Shown: positions 25,702-38,899, counted from the first letter of the stretch. The stretch: 64,000 nucleotides of DNA from Brachypodius melanocephalos (GCA_013398615.1 VZSR01001479.1:16764717-16828716), one strand, 5' to 3'. Numbers and translations: made by a program. The notes: generated by a model not told the origin, from the sequence alone.

Positions 25702-28700
25702 GTTCTTAAAGGTAATAGTCATTCTGCTTCCATTATCATGTATTTTTTAGATCAATGAATTCATAAAATTTGTAGAGATGTAGAGTTTCTATTTAAACAA
25801 TATAGACATTATTATTAAACTTGATCCTGATTTTTGGAATTAATATATTTTTTAATGAATTGGTACCAATTAGGTTACCAATAGGAAAACTACTTCAAAG
25901 TCAAGATAAACAAACTTGTTTAATTAAAACTACCTCTCTTATTACCAGAAGTGCTTCATCAGCTGCCTTGTTAGCCTATTTTATATAAACTTGGATCTTT
26001 GCTTGTGACAGAGTTCACAAGTGACACACAAAATTAATTGTTATTTAAGTGAACTTAATTTTGATACATAACATACAGTGTCAGTGATCAGAGGTTAACA
26101 GGCAAATTCTCTCAGAAATGAATCATGGCACATAAAGCAAGGTCAAAACCAGTCCTTCCAAATCTGTATTTTGAGACTATGCATCCTGCAAGCTATTGAG
26201 AGCTCCAAACTTTAAAAACATACTCAGTTGGCTGGGAGCACTTTTCTGATGCATTTCAGCTGTGTAATTTGAATCCTGGTTTGTCCAAACAAATGACTGA
26301 TTCAGAAGCAGATTTTGTGAAAAACATAGGTACATGTTATTTAATGGATGGGTTGAAGTAGTACAGTGCTCAGTTAATCATCCTGCAGTTGTGCTATCAA
26401 AAAAATTGCATAGAATCTGAAGTAACGTGGTAGAAAGGTTTTGTGATTTATGTGTGGTCTAAACAGTAAGCAGTCTTCATTAAAGAATTTCTGAAGGGTG
26501 GAAAGTAACAGAAGAAAAATAAAGTTGCTAATGTAAAAGGTGTCTCTAAGCTGCAGTTCAGCATGTGTTTACATTATTTTCAAAGAAAAAGATGTAAAGA
26601 GGGAAAGGCTAGACCAAGAACTTAGGTCTGATTTCCAGTCACTAACAAAACAGCTCTGTTAGTTTAACACATTTCCATCCCAACTGTTTATGACTGTTCT
26701 ACTGTGAACTTTCTTCCAAGCATAGGCATGAGGACTTGGGCTTGACACAGCTTGTGGTTTCACATTCTGGTAACATGATTCAAATCCTCCTGGATCAGCA
26801 CTGTAATAACTTTCTTTTTGTACTATGTTAATACGGCTACTATCAAAATTAGTTTTAAATTAATCTCATAAGTCACTTAGTACTGTTCTCATGACATTGA
26901 GTTAAAAACTTTTTTGCGAGTGTGTAATCTTTTGTTCGCTTTGGGGGGTTTGTTATTTGTTTGCTTTTTTTCTGATGAGCACTGGGAAAAAAAGCCCTGT
27001 TCTTTCTTTACTGCTGTTTTTCACATAAAGTGGGTCTTTGTTTCATACTTCCATATTCTTCATCCTTTGGAGAATTTCTGTTTCTATTTTTTCTGATATA
27101 GCAGGGTTCTGGCAATGGGCTTCAGCACACCCTTGCTCTTATTAGTGTAAGTTAGGCTTGCTGTTCTCAGGGCAGAACCTTGCAGTAGTAAAAAACTAGA
27201 AATTTATTAAAAATTACTTTTGGAGGCTTCATTTACTTTAATAACATTAAATAATATTTAATGGTCCATAATTTACCTTACAACATACAAGGAAAAAAGA
27301 AAAAGGGGAATAACTTTGGATGTTCATGAGTTATAAAAGACATCTTATATGATACTGATATTCCTGTCATGTGAAATTAGCTGTGATCATCCATGTTCCA
27401 GTTTTGATTGACACAAATTCTGCATGGAAACATTATTGAGTGGCTTACTAAGGTAAAACTAATGAAGAATGTGGCACCTGGCTTGCTAAAGTTATTAACA
27501 ACAACAAATGAAATACTGTTAGTTTAATATTTGTTTATACAGAAAAAATGAGTTTTTAGGATTTCTAAAATATACTTTTAGGTTTGAGGATTTTTTAATA
27601 CTAGTTTAATATTTTCAATGCAAGTATCTTGTGGCTAGGTACTTCTATTTCAGATTAATGGAGCCTTTTCTGATGTAACTCACCAGCATAACAAAATTCC
27701 CTCGAATTCAAATAAATTAAATTGACCATCTTATGTTAGAAGAATACCAAATTTTGAAATACATATTCATACTGCATATTTGAAGTAGTTAAGTATGACA
27801 AGTAAGCAATTCAGTAATTTTCAATTCAGTGCTTGAACTTATCTCCATAATTATGTTTCCATAGAACTTGAGTTAATTAAAAAGCTTCCACCATAGATTT
27901 TTCCTATCAAGCTGACTTTAAAAGCAGAGCAGTGTGAATTCTTAAAGCTTAATATTTTTTAATAAAGGTCTCTACAGTGTGAAATAAAATTCCTGGTGTT
28001 GATCTTCACAGAGATGGTGATGATAGTACAGAGAGCATCTCTTTACCTACTTTTCTGCTCCAGTGAGTGGTAGGTATTTGTTGCAAGGTTTTTAAGTGTC
28101 ATTTCATTAGTAGGTCTTTGGCTTGATTATCTTGAATTTTAATTTTGTTTGGGGCATTATTCTTTTTGCTTCCAATTGATACCTTGCAAAGCTCATTTTG
28201 TAAGTTATAACAAAGAAATAGAATGTCAAAACAGGAATCTATTTCTTCTGTAGTTCATCTCTCATATAACAGGAAGGTCCAGGACTGCTGTAGTGCTAGT
28301 CTTCATAAATACAGTCGAGAAAGGAAAACAGAAGATCATACTGTGAATGGCGGTGTTCACATATATTCAATATTATGGAAATTTGGTTTGGTATGTTTGT
28401 TAGTTGAATTTTTTTTCTGCTTTATTCTGGCTGGTTTTCATTATATGCTTGAACCAAAGCATTTGGACTGTTTTTTCCTTCCCTATAGTTTATGAGTTAC
28501 CTTGGCACTCTCAATAATAAATACCTATGTATATGATTTTTCTAAAGTATTTTCCCATTGACTTTTGGCAATTTGTGTAATGGGGAAATTAAGGCTCAGC
28601 CTGGGTTGGTTTTGGGAGAACAAAAGCTCAGTCACACACTTAGAGATTTTTCAAAGATGGTATATATTCTGTGCCCAGCATGCTCTTTCCTTTAGCAAGT

Positions 28701-30196
28701 TCATTATCCAAATGCCCTTGCTTGGGCAGCTTTATTTCCTAATATCTGTTTTGAAAGGACATGAAAATGTTGATCATTATCCTCGGCATAATAGCATAAG
28801 TAATAAAAGGACTAATTGCTCAGGTCTTTTTGAAAGAAACTCTAGTTCACAGGTCTTACAGAAAATAGCACGTACTGACAGACTAGGTGTAAGGTCTCAG
28901 GGCTGAGCCACAATAGATGACTAAAAATACTTTATTTCCTATGCCTTGTTGTTATTCTACTATGACTGAGTTGAAAAACGATCCTTTAGAAAAAGGATAT
29001 TTTCATTTTACCTCATGGTTTCGTATTACCTTTGTTCTGCCACATACCCATGCCTCTGAGTAAGCCAGGGAAGCAAGATTTGCCAGAAAGTTCTCTGGAC
29101 TTCTTGTTCTCAATGAATTTCTTGCTACTCTTGAACAACTAGACCCTACTTTTGTTCACTGTTGGGGTGTTTAACCTGTTTTTCTGGTTCAATTCTTGCT
29201 GACTTATTTTCTTGCAAAAGCCTTTGGTTTGAGAAAAACAGTTTAATGTGCATTCTCCTTGTAGAAAACTAAGGATCAAACATAGGTGACTATCTCAGAA
29301 GATGATATTACTGATAAGGAAAATGGTATTATCCATTTCTTGAAAGTGACAGAAAGAAAAACAAAAGCTACTTTGGCTCTCCTTTATTTCCAAAAAGGTT
29401 TTTCTCACTGTCTCTCTGTTGGAGGATGACTACAGCCTGTGCATGGTTTTGACCAGAAAGAATGTGTTGGACTTGTAACTGTAGATGCCCTAGATGAATT
29501 TCATAAGTCTTTTACAGCCTTTTAAATATAATTTTGTGCTCTAGTTTTCATATATTCCAAATATTTAATTTTGTGGAGTATTTAGAGATAAATAGTAAAG
29601 TGATTTAGTCAGGAACATGAGAAGTAAAAGGTTATTCATCTTGTAAATGCTGTTGTCATTTGTTTCTGTGCCACCTAGCAAACCTTGTCTAATATATGTT
29701 AGGAAAAAGTAAATGTATAGTCAGTATTCCTTTTTTATGCTTATTCTCATCTGTATGGTTTTTTTCACTTGCCCTGTGATTCTTTATTGTATCCTTGATT
29801 AATCTTGTGAATGTTTCTGGAAATGAAGTAGCATTGTCTTTTTTTAATCTGTAAAACTGAAGATCTGAACTGTATAAATTCGTATGTTGTTTTGACAGTC
29901 TTTGAGCTGATAAATCACTTAAATGAAAGATGGTTCAGTTTACTAAGATCTACTCACTGAGAAGAGAATTTTCAAATATCTCTGTATTGCATTGTTTATT
30001 TTGTACCTTTGTTTAGTGCTTCAGTTTTCTGGAAGAACTCCCAGAATATCCAGAATGTTGCCAGACTGTGTTTATTTTAGAGAGAGTTCTGGTGTTTTTT
30101 ATATGGAAACCTGAAAGAGTGAGGGAGGCAGTGATTTCTTTTGCTAATATTCATGAAGAATTGCATGGCTGGTTTTCTTTTATTTATTTCTTTCTC

Positions 30197-30219
30197 TTTT
30201 TTTTTTTTTTTTTTTTTTT
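30197..30219 (+). repeat. T23 homopolymer
   Basis: An uninterrupted run of 23 T, preceded by a C/T-rich stretch. No adjacent acceptor AG or exon was identified. Confidence 0.9.
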
Positions 30220-33081
30220 ATTCATAGCATTTAGACTTGGATAGTCAGTTCCTTTTCTTGTTCTCATTCTTAATGATTAAATATTGAAAATTTATCTAAA
30301 AATACACTGACAATCTAGGGTTTCCTACAACTGGGAAAGGGGCTGAATTGGTTTATAACTTCAGATTTACACTGTGCTTTTTCACACTTGACTCAGGCTT
30401 TTGGTCCTCAAATCTCTTTGGCTTCTATGTACTGCTTGGAAATCAAAAAGTGAATTGAACTGTTTTGTTTTTGCAAGAATTCAAAAAGGTAATATAAGAG
30501 AGGAAATAGCAGTTTATAACTACAGCTTGTCTAATTTGTTACACTTAACAAATAAACCTTGACTCTTGACTGGAATAATAATTTTTAAAAATATAGCATA
30601 ATTTTTAAGGAATTATATATTCTTTATCTTTCTCTTGAAATATTTTCACATTATGGTAATTGCAATTATGCAAGTTAGTGCAATTTCTTTGATTGATTCC
30701 CATAGCCTAAATCTGTTGCAATCTGAGTATGGGTAAATCCTGGCAACCAGATAATCTTTGAAAGGTTAAAACATCTCCTTCATAATCTCTAGTTCAAGAT
30801 AAGTTTTTATAGATAACTTCATATAGTCAGTCCAGACAATCTAATTATCAAAAAACATTTCTTACTTGTTTCCCCTTATCTACTGAAACCAGTAAGGCGC
30901 TTAAGATAGTGACAAATACTGACTTACTCTGTGTCTGTGTAATCACAGTCATATTCTCATTAATAGTATAAATGCCTCTCTTTTCCCACTGCTTACACAA
31001 ATGCCTGCCTCCATGGATGATGGATTAATTCTCTTGCTCTTTGTGCTTAGTGTGTCTGCAGAGGGTATGAGTAACTTCGTACTATTGGCTTCTGTTCTGT
31101 TGTACTCTTAATGCTGTTAAAAATCACATAGCAGTAAGTAAAATTTTAGTGTTTTACTGAGTAATTTTTGTTTTCTCTTCAGCTGAGAAGCAAGTCAAGG
31201 CCAATAATACTTCTGTAGCTAATATTTCTCTTTAAATATTCTCTCCTTCAAGCTCTCTTCATGTACAGCTCACATTGACTTCATGCAGTGTCCCATAAAT
31301 TCAGAAATTTTGAATTTTGGACATTCAATGAGTGGAATAGACAACATATGTGTCTCTTGTTATTTAACTGAAATGATGAAAATGGGAAAGCAAAGTTTGT
31401 CTGAAACTAACATTCTTGTTTCTTTTTTCTTCTGTTTTGAGTATTGCCACTTTGCCATCTCTAGAGGAGAAAAATACCAAAACTTTCTGTAATGTTTTCC
31501 AATTTTCATACCAGTCTTGCAGCTACTGACTTGCACATATTTGTCTCTTGAAAATAATATTTGGGTTTTTTTCTGATTGTCATGCATCTCATTGTTTCAC
31601 TCTTCAGCAGGGATTTCCTATTACTGTAATGTGAAAAATTTCAGTGGGAGAAGTCTTCAGAAGCAGGGAAACACTACAAAACACACTGTAGGGTCAGCTT
31701 TGGATGCTGTGATATTATAATGCCTAAAATTTTTCTATGTGCTTACAACAAAGTGATTCCAATAATAAAATGGCAATAAGAGTCCCGGTCCTGTAACTGA
31801 AGAGGATAGATTACTACAAAGTGACAATCAGAAGGCTTGCATCTTAAGTGGGGAGCTGAACTAAACTAGTCCAAAAGAAACACTAGGTACAGAGATGAAC
31901 TCTTGCCCTTCTTGGGCAGTTGGGCACTTGATGCAGCTACCTTAGATTCCCTGGCTCAGGCTCAGAACTTAAGTTGATCTTCTGAGGATGATAACCTAAA
32001 TAAACATATAAAATTATAAAATTGTGCTTTAAAGGCCATATGCCTGTCATTATTGCCCACCATTTGTCTATTAAATAATTGAAATAGCATTTCTCAGGGT
32101 CCAGGAAGCCATAAATCTGAACCTGGTTTATGAAGTTTGAATTTGCACTTGCAGTTTTCCAGAAATATACCTTAGTAAGTGGCTTAAAAGTACAGTTTGG
32201 GCTTAGAAATCCTCTTCCCTTTGTCCTGAGAATGAACTGCAATGCATCCTGAAATGTGAGACCTGGAAATATGGTTTCAGCACATAAGAGGAAGTCTGAC
32301 TCTATCTGTGTAGATGATGCATCCAGCCTAGAACATGGTATATTATGCCTGTATGGGTTTCCTGAAAATTTTAATTTGGTTTGGAAAAATAAAGAGAGTG
32401 CTTCTCTGTGCCAGATTGTCTTACGAAGACCAAATTACTGAAATAGTTATTTCTCCCTAAGGAAGATTGGGTCAGTTGTTTGTAAAGAACACATTGCAAG
32501 AGAATAAAATGCTAATTACATTTCATTCCTCAGAGGAAGAGCAGTAGATATTTGAGAAATGTATAAATATCTGCATTGAAAGATAGTTTGCCTTACTTGG
32601 TGGTTGGAGCAGGTAATTTATGCATGAAAGCTATGCTATCTGCTGACTATTGTAATAGAAAAAGAAGTAGACTTCTCTTTTGCACAAATAATCCTATATA
32701 GTAACAAATGCCATGCCCAAAATCTCTTAAAATCTAGTCTTCCGAGAGAGCAGGTTTTGCCTTTTCGATTATGAGATAGCAGAAGAGCAAAAGGTTACAA
32801 AATAAATGAGAAAAAGATTACTTCTTAAATGGTTTTAGTTCTAGAACTGTTCCCTAGCATGTGCCAGTATGTTCAGATATGCAGTTGTTATCAGTTATCA
32901 GTATCAAATCCAGGTTTAAGTTATCAGAACAAAAATACATTTCAAATGCATGGACCTTGAAGAAAAATAGTCTATTAATATCAGACATCTTGGTACATTT
33001 TATATTGTATTTGACATGCCACTTGGCAGAGTTTTCTGCTTGTTTGTGAATTTTTTTTCTTTTAAAAAATGTTATTTCCAG

Positions 33082-33187
33082 GTTGGATGAGTTAATTGAA
33101 ACGTTTCTCAAAGATAATGATCCTGACAGCTCTCTGGATGTTGGTGCTGACATGCGCAAGATCAAGTATTGCTTCGTTCATTTGAAG
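33082..33187 (+). CDS. KIF6: KIF6 exon: stalk segment
   Basis: This 106-nt exon (phase 2 in, phase 0 out) completes the split Gln codon and then encodes LDELIETFLKDNDPDSSLDV followed by GADMRKIKYCFVHLK. Human KIF6 has LEKLITSFLEDQDSD...LEVGADMRK at this point (from memory), so the order fits. The acceptor is TTTCCAG and the donor AAG|GTATTT, followed at once by an A-run. The predicted protein is acidic then basic, with no known catalytic motif. Its frame continues directly from exon 18580-18683 across the 14.4-kb intron. Confidence 0.94.
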
Positions 33188-34018
33188 GTATTTAAAAAAA
33201 AAAAATAGAGACGAAAGTGCAGCTGGCACTCTGAAAATAACTTGGAGATGTTCATGGTTGAAAAGTGTTAAAAGAAATGCAATGCAGTGGAGAGGTACTG
33301 GGAAAAGGTAAAACAATTGAACTTTAGAGTGCATGGAGGACTCATAGAAGATTTAAATTTAGCTGGGAAAATTCAGCAGCATTTTGTGGAAACATCAGCA
33401 AAGATCCCAGCATGCAGTAAATTGTAAGAGAGCATTGGAAGTTACTGGAATCAAGACAAGTTGTTTTATATGGATAGATGTTCCCATCTGTATTTCCAGC
33501 ATTATTGAGGCTTTATTTTGGACAAATTAAGTTGAAAGAGGTAAAAGTATAGATTAAAACCACTATATCTCTTTATCTGTTGTACTAATTCTTCTGAAAA
33601 TGTTGCAAGACCTTCTGAGAAAACAAGATGCACTTGATAATTGTGAAATTATAGAAGATAATACCTTTCTGTATTTTGGGATTTGTTTTTTTCCGATATA
33701 ATAGCATATACATTCCTGATTTTAATTTATTGTCCTTAAATAATAAGTTTTTAATTTTATTTTTAATACTGAAAGTTCTGTGACACTAGAGATCACTGGG
33801 GTTTATGTGTAGAAAGAGTCTTTGCTAATGAAGATTTAAAAATACACTGTTTCATACTTGATACAATGGATATAATTTGACAGTCAACTGTGGCATGATA
33901 TTTTCCTGTCAAGAGTATAGAAACGTTTTACCTTTCTTGCTATAAATAGACTCTCTCACAATAGAATACAGAGCTGGAGGGAAAGTTAAAGGGGTGTGAT
34001 TTTTTTTTCTCCTAATAG
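33188..34018 (+). other. KIF6: KIF6 intron (0.83 kb)
   Basis: A short AT-rich intron from GTATTTAAAA to a T-rich tract and CTAATAG. Nothing else was recognised in it. Confidence 0.9.
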
Positions 34019-34145
34019 CAAATTATAAATCGTCCAATGACTTTGGGTAAAAAATTGCTTTCACAAGACATCTCTGAAGAAAAATACAGTAATGAAGAAC
34101 TGGAAAAACTGAAAGGACTTCTGCAACAAAGAGACAATGAAATCA
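34019..34145 (+). CDS. KIF6: KIF6 exon: stalk coiled coil, upstream of U12 intron
   Basis: This 127-nt exon (phase 0 in, phase 1 out) starts QIINRPMTLGKKLLSQDISE and ends LKGLLQQRDNEI plus one base. The EELEKLKGLLQQRDNEI stretch is coiled-coil-like and matches human KIF6 (LRDILKQRDNEI, from memory). The first half (INRPMTLGKKLLSQ) is less similar to the human protein, where a variable linker lies. The acceptor is CTAATAG. The donor is A|GTATCCTTT, a U12-type rather than a U2-type 5' splice site, so the next intron is probably removed by the minor spliceosome. Confidence 0.93.
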
Positions 34146-36149
34146 GTATCCTTTGTGGAGAAAAAGCATTATTTGGGTTTGAGATGATCTGACTTGGAAC
34201 TATTTTTCTTTGTGTCAGAGAGGCTGTACTGTGTTAAGGGAAATTCTCAATTCCCAGCTTTTATGTCACAGGACTTCTGCTTTGCACATGCTTCTCTTTC
34301 CAGTTTTATCAAAATCCTGGATCCAAGCACCATTTTAGCTTTAGAATGGTCCAGCCAATTACCAAATATTGTGGATCAGGCCACACCTAAAACATTCTCC
34401 TCAAGCAAATTAAACTGCTTTTTAGAGGGGAAAACTCTGATGCTATATAAAGACCAATCTATTACCTTACAAAGAATAGAATTTCCTGTATGTGTTATTT
34501 TTAGCCAAATGAAATGTTGCTTTGGGCACTACTGGGCAATTTGCCCTTAGAACAAGGACAAAACTTGTACTTTTTGCATTTAAATTTAAAGTTTTTTGCA
34601 CATAAAAGTGCTAAACTGCTCAGATGTGTTTTGTCCACTTCACTGTCTCACAGGAAACACGAGTAGCTGCACTGCAGTGCGATGGGTGGGAGGTATTTTT
34701 AGCAGGTCGACAGACCTGTGGGCAAACCGCAGCCATTGCGACCCCAGCTTTGTGGCTACTCAGTGGGGAAAGTTTGTAATACAGCCGAGAAATTAAAATA
34801 TGGAGTTGTGCATGTAAAGGTAACAGGGTTTTTATCACAGTTATTAGTAAAGAGCAAACTCAGTTGCATTCTTTGTGCTCAGCAATTCCAGCTCAATTTT
34901 ATATGTCAAAGGAGAATGGCATTTTCACTGATGTGTAGCATGTTACCTGTCTGAACTGAGGTGGCCGGAGAGCTTCCCTATTTCTGCTCTGTCACAGATT
35001 ATAAGATTTTGTTTTTCCAAGGTGCAGTTTCAAATAACTGTAGCTAAAACACTGACTCATTCCTTTCAAAAAATTCTTACATTTTTTAAATGTAAATTTT
35101 AATTTCTGAATTTTCAGAAACATTTCCCCCTGAAATAAATTATTTCATTAGTAGGAGAAAAAAAAAGCAAAAGATTTCTATCACTTGTGCTCAACAGATT
35201 TCTACACCTTTGCTCACAGAAGTAAAAGGAAGAAACTTGTGTGCATCTGTGCAAAAGTTAAATAGAAAGAATATAGGAAGACTTTGAAGACTGATTTAGG
35301 GAGTTTGCAGTGGCTAAGTGACAGTGCATCATCACTAGAACATTAATAACATGTCTAATGTGATGAAGTGGTGGGTAGTGTGGAAGCTGTTGAATAAACT
35401 ATGAGTTCCTTCTTGCCTACAGCAGCTAGAAGCTATCATAAAACTGAATTGGAAAGTGTTTTATTATTATTACCTACTCCAGTTAATAATATTCCCCAAA
35501 CACTACTTAGATTTTCTGCGGTTCATTAAGAAGATTAATTAGGATTAAAAAGAATAGCATATTAAAAAAGCATATCACAGGAACTTCAATGTTCCTAATT
35601 GAATGCATGTAGGGATTCCATTATATGTCCTCTACAGGGTGTAAGGCTAAATGTATTTGTATCTAATATACTGTCAGTAAATTCACAGTGTTATTGCAAG
35701 AAATTTCTTGAAGGCTTTTTCTGAATTTTACTAAACATTTTTTGAAAAGCTTACAGATGGGATACACTTGCAAGGCTACCTGTAAATTAAGAGGTTTTCT
35801 CTTTTGTTTGCAAGTCTTTTTTATTACAGAATTTAAAAAATAAAAGGGACTACCACAATGGCAATACGACCCTGTTTTTTCTGTAAATGCTTTTATCATA
35901 AGTTGATTGAATGGGATCAGAAATTGTGGTCAATATGTGATTTTGTTATTGTTTTAGTAAGAATTAATCTGCTGTTTGGAAAAACCAAGGTGGATGAAAA
36001 TAAATGCAAATAATATGTCCTACTTTAATTTCACATTGACACATATGCTTCCATAATGTGAATTGTTTCACTTTGAAAAAAAAAAAAAGGCTTATGGACA
36101 AACAATGATGATTGTTGCTTAAAAAAAATTTCCTTAATATATCTTACCG
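34146..36149 (+). other. KIF6: U12-type intron of KIF6 (2.0 kb) with atypical CG end
   Basis: The intron starts GTATCCTTT, an exact match to the U12 5' splice-site consensus. Near its end TTCCTTAAT (36130-36138) exactly matches the U12 branch-site consensus, and the presumed branch A (36137) lies 12 nt before the inferred intron end, within the U12 range. The frame and the match to human KIF6 (NEI-N-ILV) require the next exon to start at 36150, which puts CG (36148-36149) where AG or AC is expected. Inside the intron are a relatively CpG-rich patch (about 34640-34800) and ORFs that look like chance. Confidence 0.8.
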
Positions 36150-36362
36150 ATATTCTGGTAACTATGCTAAAAAAAGAAAAAAAGAAAGCACAAGATGCTC
36201 TTTCACAGCTTAATGCCAGCTCTGCTAGTTCTACAGTCTTGGAGCTGTCTCCTTCTATGAGCTTGGAAGAAAGTCAGAGTCCATCTAGATGTTCGAGTCT
36301 GAAAGAGGCAAAAGATTTCAGCTCTTCCCTTCCCAGACTACCTCTCCTTTCCAGAGCAACAG
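36150..36362 (+). CDS. KIF6: KIF6 exon: basic segment and Ser-rich linker of the tail
   Basis: This 213-nt exon (phase 1 in, phase 1 out) completes an Asn codon and reads ILVTMLKKEKKKAQDALSQL, then a Ser- and Pro-rich stretch (SPSMSLEESQSPSRCSSLKE) and AKDFSSSLPRLPLLSRAT. The basic MLKKEKKKAQ block is nearly identical to human KIF6 as remembered. The Ser-rich linker is divergent but of similar character. Its 5' limit is inferred from reading frame, because no AG lies at the expected place. The donor is ACAG|GTTAGT. Continuing past the donor would meet a TAG two bases later, so a downstream exon is needed for the rest of the tail. Confidence 0.9.
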
Positions 36363-37788
36363 GTTAGTGTAATTAATTAAGTGAACAGTTATTGCTTAAT
36401 TCCAATATGATTTTCAGTATATCCTTCAAATGTGAACCAAGACAAGGAAGCTTTATTCTCAGTACCAGTCATGTTGTGCTAATTCTATATCTACAGACGT
36501 AGGGTTTTAAATTTAAAGCCCTCTAAACTGCTGATGGTTTTTACAAATTTTTGTAAATACTCTGTTGAACAGCCTCATGGAACCATAGTATAAATTCAGT
36601 TGGAGGCCCTTCATTCTTTCAGTAAATTCATGGAAAAAAATGGGTGTTTGAGCGTAATTCATTAAGAAGTAAAAGGAAATAATATTTTTCCCTAGAAGAT
36701 CCATTTCAATTGTATTGGTATAAGTGATACAAAAGTATTTAAGTTCATGTTTAAATCATTTTAGAAGCAACTCAAACAATTGAAATAATATTGACCAGTT
36801 AGCCTGGATTGCATAAGTAGGACAGTTTTTATAGTGGTCATTTGAAAAGGGTTAATTGTTGAGCATTGCAGTTTTCTTTCCTTACATCATTTGAGCTGGT
36901 TATTTATGAAAATAGGTAACAATATTCTTACAAGCTGTTCATTTCAAAATCCACATTAAAAAAAAAAAACAAACTTCCAATAACTGTAGATAGATTTTTC
37001 TTGCACGGTTTCAACGTTTTCTTCATTTTCTAGTGGAAGTGTTCAAATAAAAAGATTTTTTGGCATTAACAGGTTCTAGAAGTGCTTATGTTTTTGTTAG
37101 TAAAGAACATGCCTCACCCTAGATTGTCACATATGACTATTACATATTCATGATTTATGCTTCTGTATACTTTTTATGTATTTTGGAGGGCAGCTAGATG
37201 AAAGAGGTGTTTTCAGCATGAAACTCAGACATGGCGGCTGGCAAGTAGAAACTTAGATTTTGCTAGAGTACTAGTGGGAATGGAGTTCTTAAATGATTTA
37301 AGTTTGCCAATTATCCTCTAAAATTGCATTGGAATTGAACTAGTCTCTTGTCATACTTGTTATTTTGTTTCAGTTGCTCAGCTACTGAGGAATTCCCTTC
37401 GCCTTCTAATTTTCCTGTTTACCATGCTTCTCATTTTATAGGAAGAATTTATTGGATTTGGTGTCACAATAGTATAAACTAAATATAATAATGTCCTTAT
37501 AACACAAAGTTTTTCATTACCTCAGAAATAAGCTAGCAAATAATAGCTATATTTTATCAACAAATAGCTAGAACAATTACATCTTTTGTACAGTGCCACT
37601 TATTCTTCAGTGTTTAAAAAAAAACCTCACAAGCAGTAGTGAATACTTAGTATTGATCAATCCATTCCCTTTTTGCAAACATTTGTGCAGGTATGTTCAG
37701 GAGTTTTCTTTGAAACTAGAGAAGGAACCAGCATGTCATCTCAAATTGACTGGATTGTATAACCTTCTTGCCTGCACTCTGCACTGCC

Positions 37789-37910
37789 AAGGCCAGGTTG
37801 GATGGGGCCCTGAGCAGTCTGGTCTAGTGGAAGGTGTCTCTGCTCTTGGCTGGGGGGTTGGAACTCAGTCATCTTCAAGATCCCTTCTAACCCAAACTAT
37901 TTTGTGGTCC
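37789..37910 (+). mobile_element. CR1 LINE 3'-end fragment
   Basis: The sequence AGGCCAGGTTGGATGGGGCC (at the 5' end, approximately), then CTGAGCAGTCTGGTCTAGTG, GGTTGGAACT and TTCTAACCCAAACTATTTTG is the standard avian CR1 3'-terminal region. It lies in the same orientation as KIF6. The ORF across it (37593-37928) is not a gene. Confidence 0.9.
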
Positions 37911-38026
37911 TTTGCTCAGTTTGGATAAGGCATTGTTCTCACTTGAGCACAGAGCATCATTTTTCATCTATTGAAAATTATGTTCATCATTATAAAATTA
38001 TCCATCCATTTCAAAATTCATCTGAA

Positions 38027-38029
<3 letters not shown>

Positions 38030-38060
<31 letters not shown>
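38030..38060 (+). repeat. (TA)15 dinucleotide microsatellite
   Basis: A perfect alternating TA run of 31 nt in the long downstream intron. Confidence 0.95.
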
Positions 38061-38063
<3 letters not shown>

Positions 38064-38899
38064 ATTTGGTCTATAGGCTTTAAGAATTCACTCAAGATTG
38101 TCAAAGGGCTTAGGCCTGAGCCAGGGTCAAACTCCCAGGTAGAAGCTTTAGTGTAGTATTAAAGCTATTCTTCATCATTTAAACCCTTTGCATACTTTAC
38201 ATCATTTTTGAAGATTTCAATTTACAGCATGAAGGCTATATGGTATGTTAATTATTTGAACAATCTAGCTTTCTTTATTTAATTCTGTACCCTTAAACCT
38301 GCCATTAGTGTGATTTAATGCAATATGGCATGACATTTCTAGTGTCTCTAATTGTTTTCCATTTTCCTATCTAATTTCCTTATCCTGAAAATTAAATTAG
38401 GAAATCAAAAGAAAGTATAGGAAAATATACTTAGTTTAAAAAACAGTTGTTTGAACTTCTATCTAATAATTTGTTTTAAGATATATATTTTTATTTAGAA
38501 CAGTTCATTTACTTTGCAGTTGATTTATTGTGTAGGTGTAACATTTACTTGTCCAGAAAGAGATTTTTACCAGTTGGTGATAGAAGACAGAATAATATTC
38601 TTATCATTTTTTCCCATATGATCTAGGACCACATCTAAATTGAAAGATATGTGTAATCATGTTTCTTGTCTGTCCTATCCAGACACTGCTTTAAGTAGGA
38701 GAAAGGCAGTCATACTATTTCACTGCTGAGCTTGATGTAATAATCTGTGATAACAGGAAATTTATCTTGATCTCATTATAGCAGTAAAACAATTCCTGGT
38801 CCAAATTTGTCCCACAGCAGGCTGACTTTGAAGGTAAATGAGTAGTTACTTCTACAATGGTAAATGTTCTACAGATACAGCTGTAATTTATCTCTTTTT

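Larger units (their letters stand above)
18684..33081 (+). other. KIF6: KIF6 intron (14.4 kb)
   Basis: The largest complete intron in the window, from GTAATGTC to TTTCCAG. No LINE or LTR sequence was recognised in it. It contains an 11-G run (23098-23108), an ATTTT-rich tract (about 24600-24656), an interlaced palindrome (25672-25701), a T23 run (30197-30219) and a candidate 60-nt cassette exon (22327-22386). ORFs up to 113 codons (for example 28565-28906) have no recognised similarity and are treated as chance. Confidence 0.85.

Noticed and set aside
28565..28906. 113-codon plus-strand open frame in the 14.4-kb intron
   Set aside because: No similarity recognised and no exon boundaries fitting the KIF6 phase.
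34194..34550. 118-codon plus-strand open frame inside the U12 intron
   Set aside because: Lies directly after the U12 donor and has no recognised similarity; exon continuity skips it.
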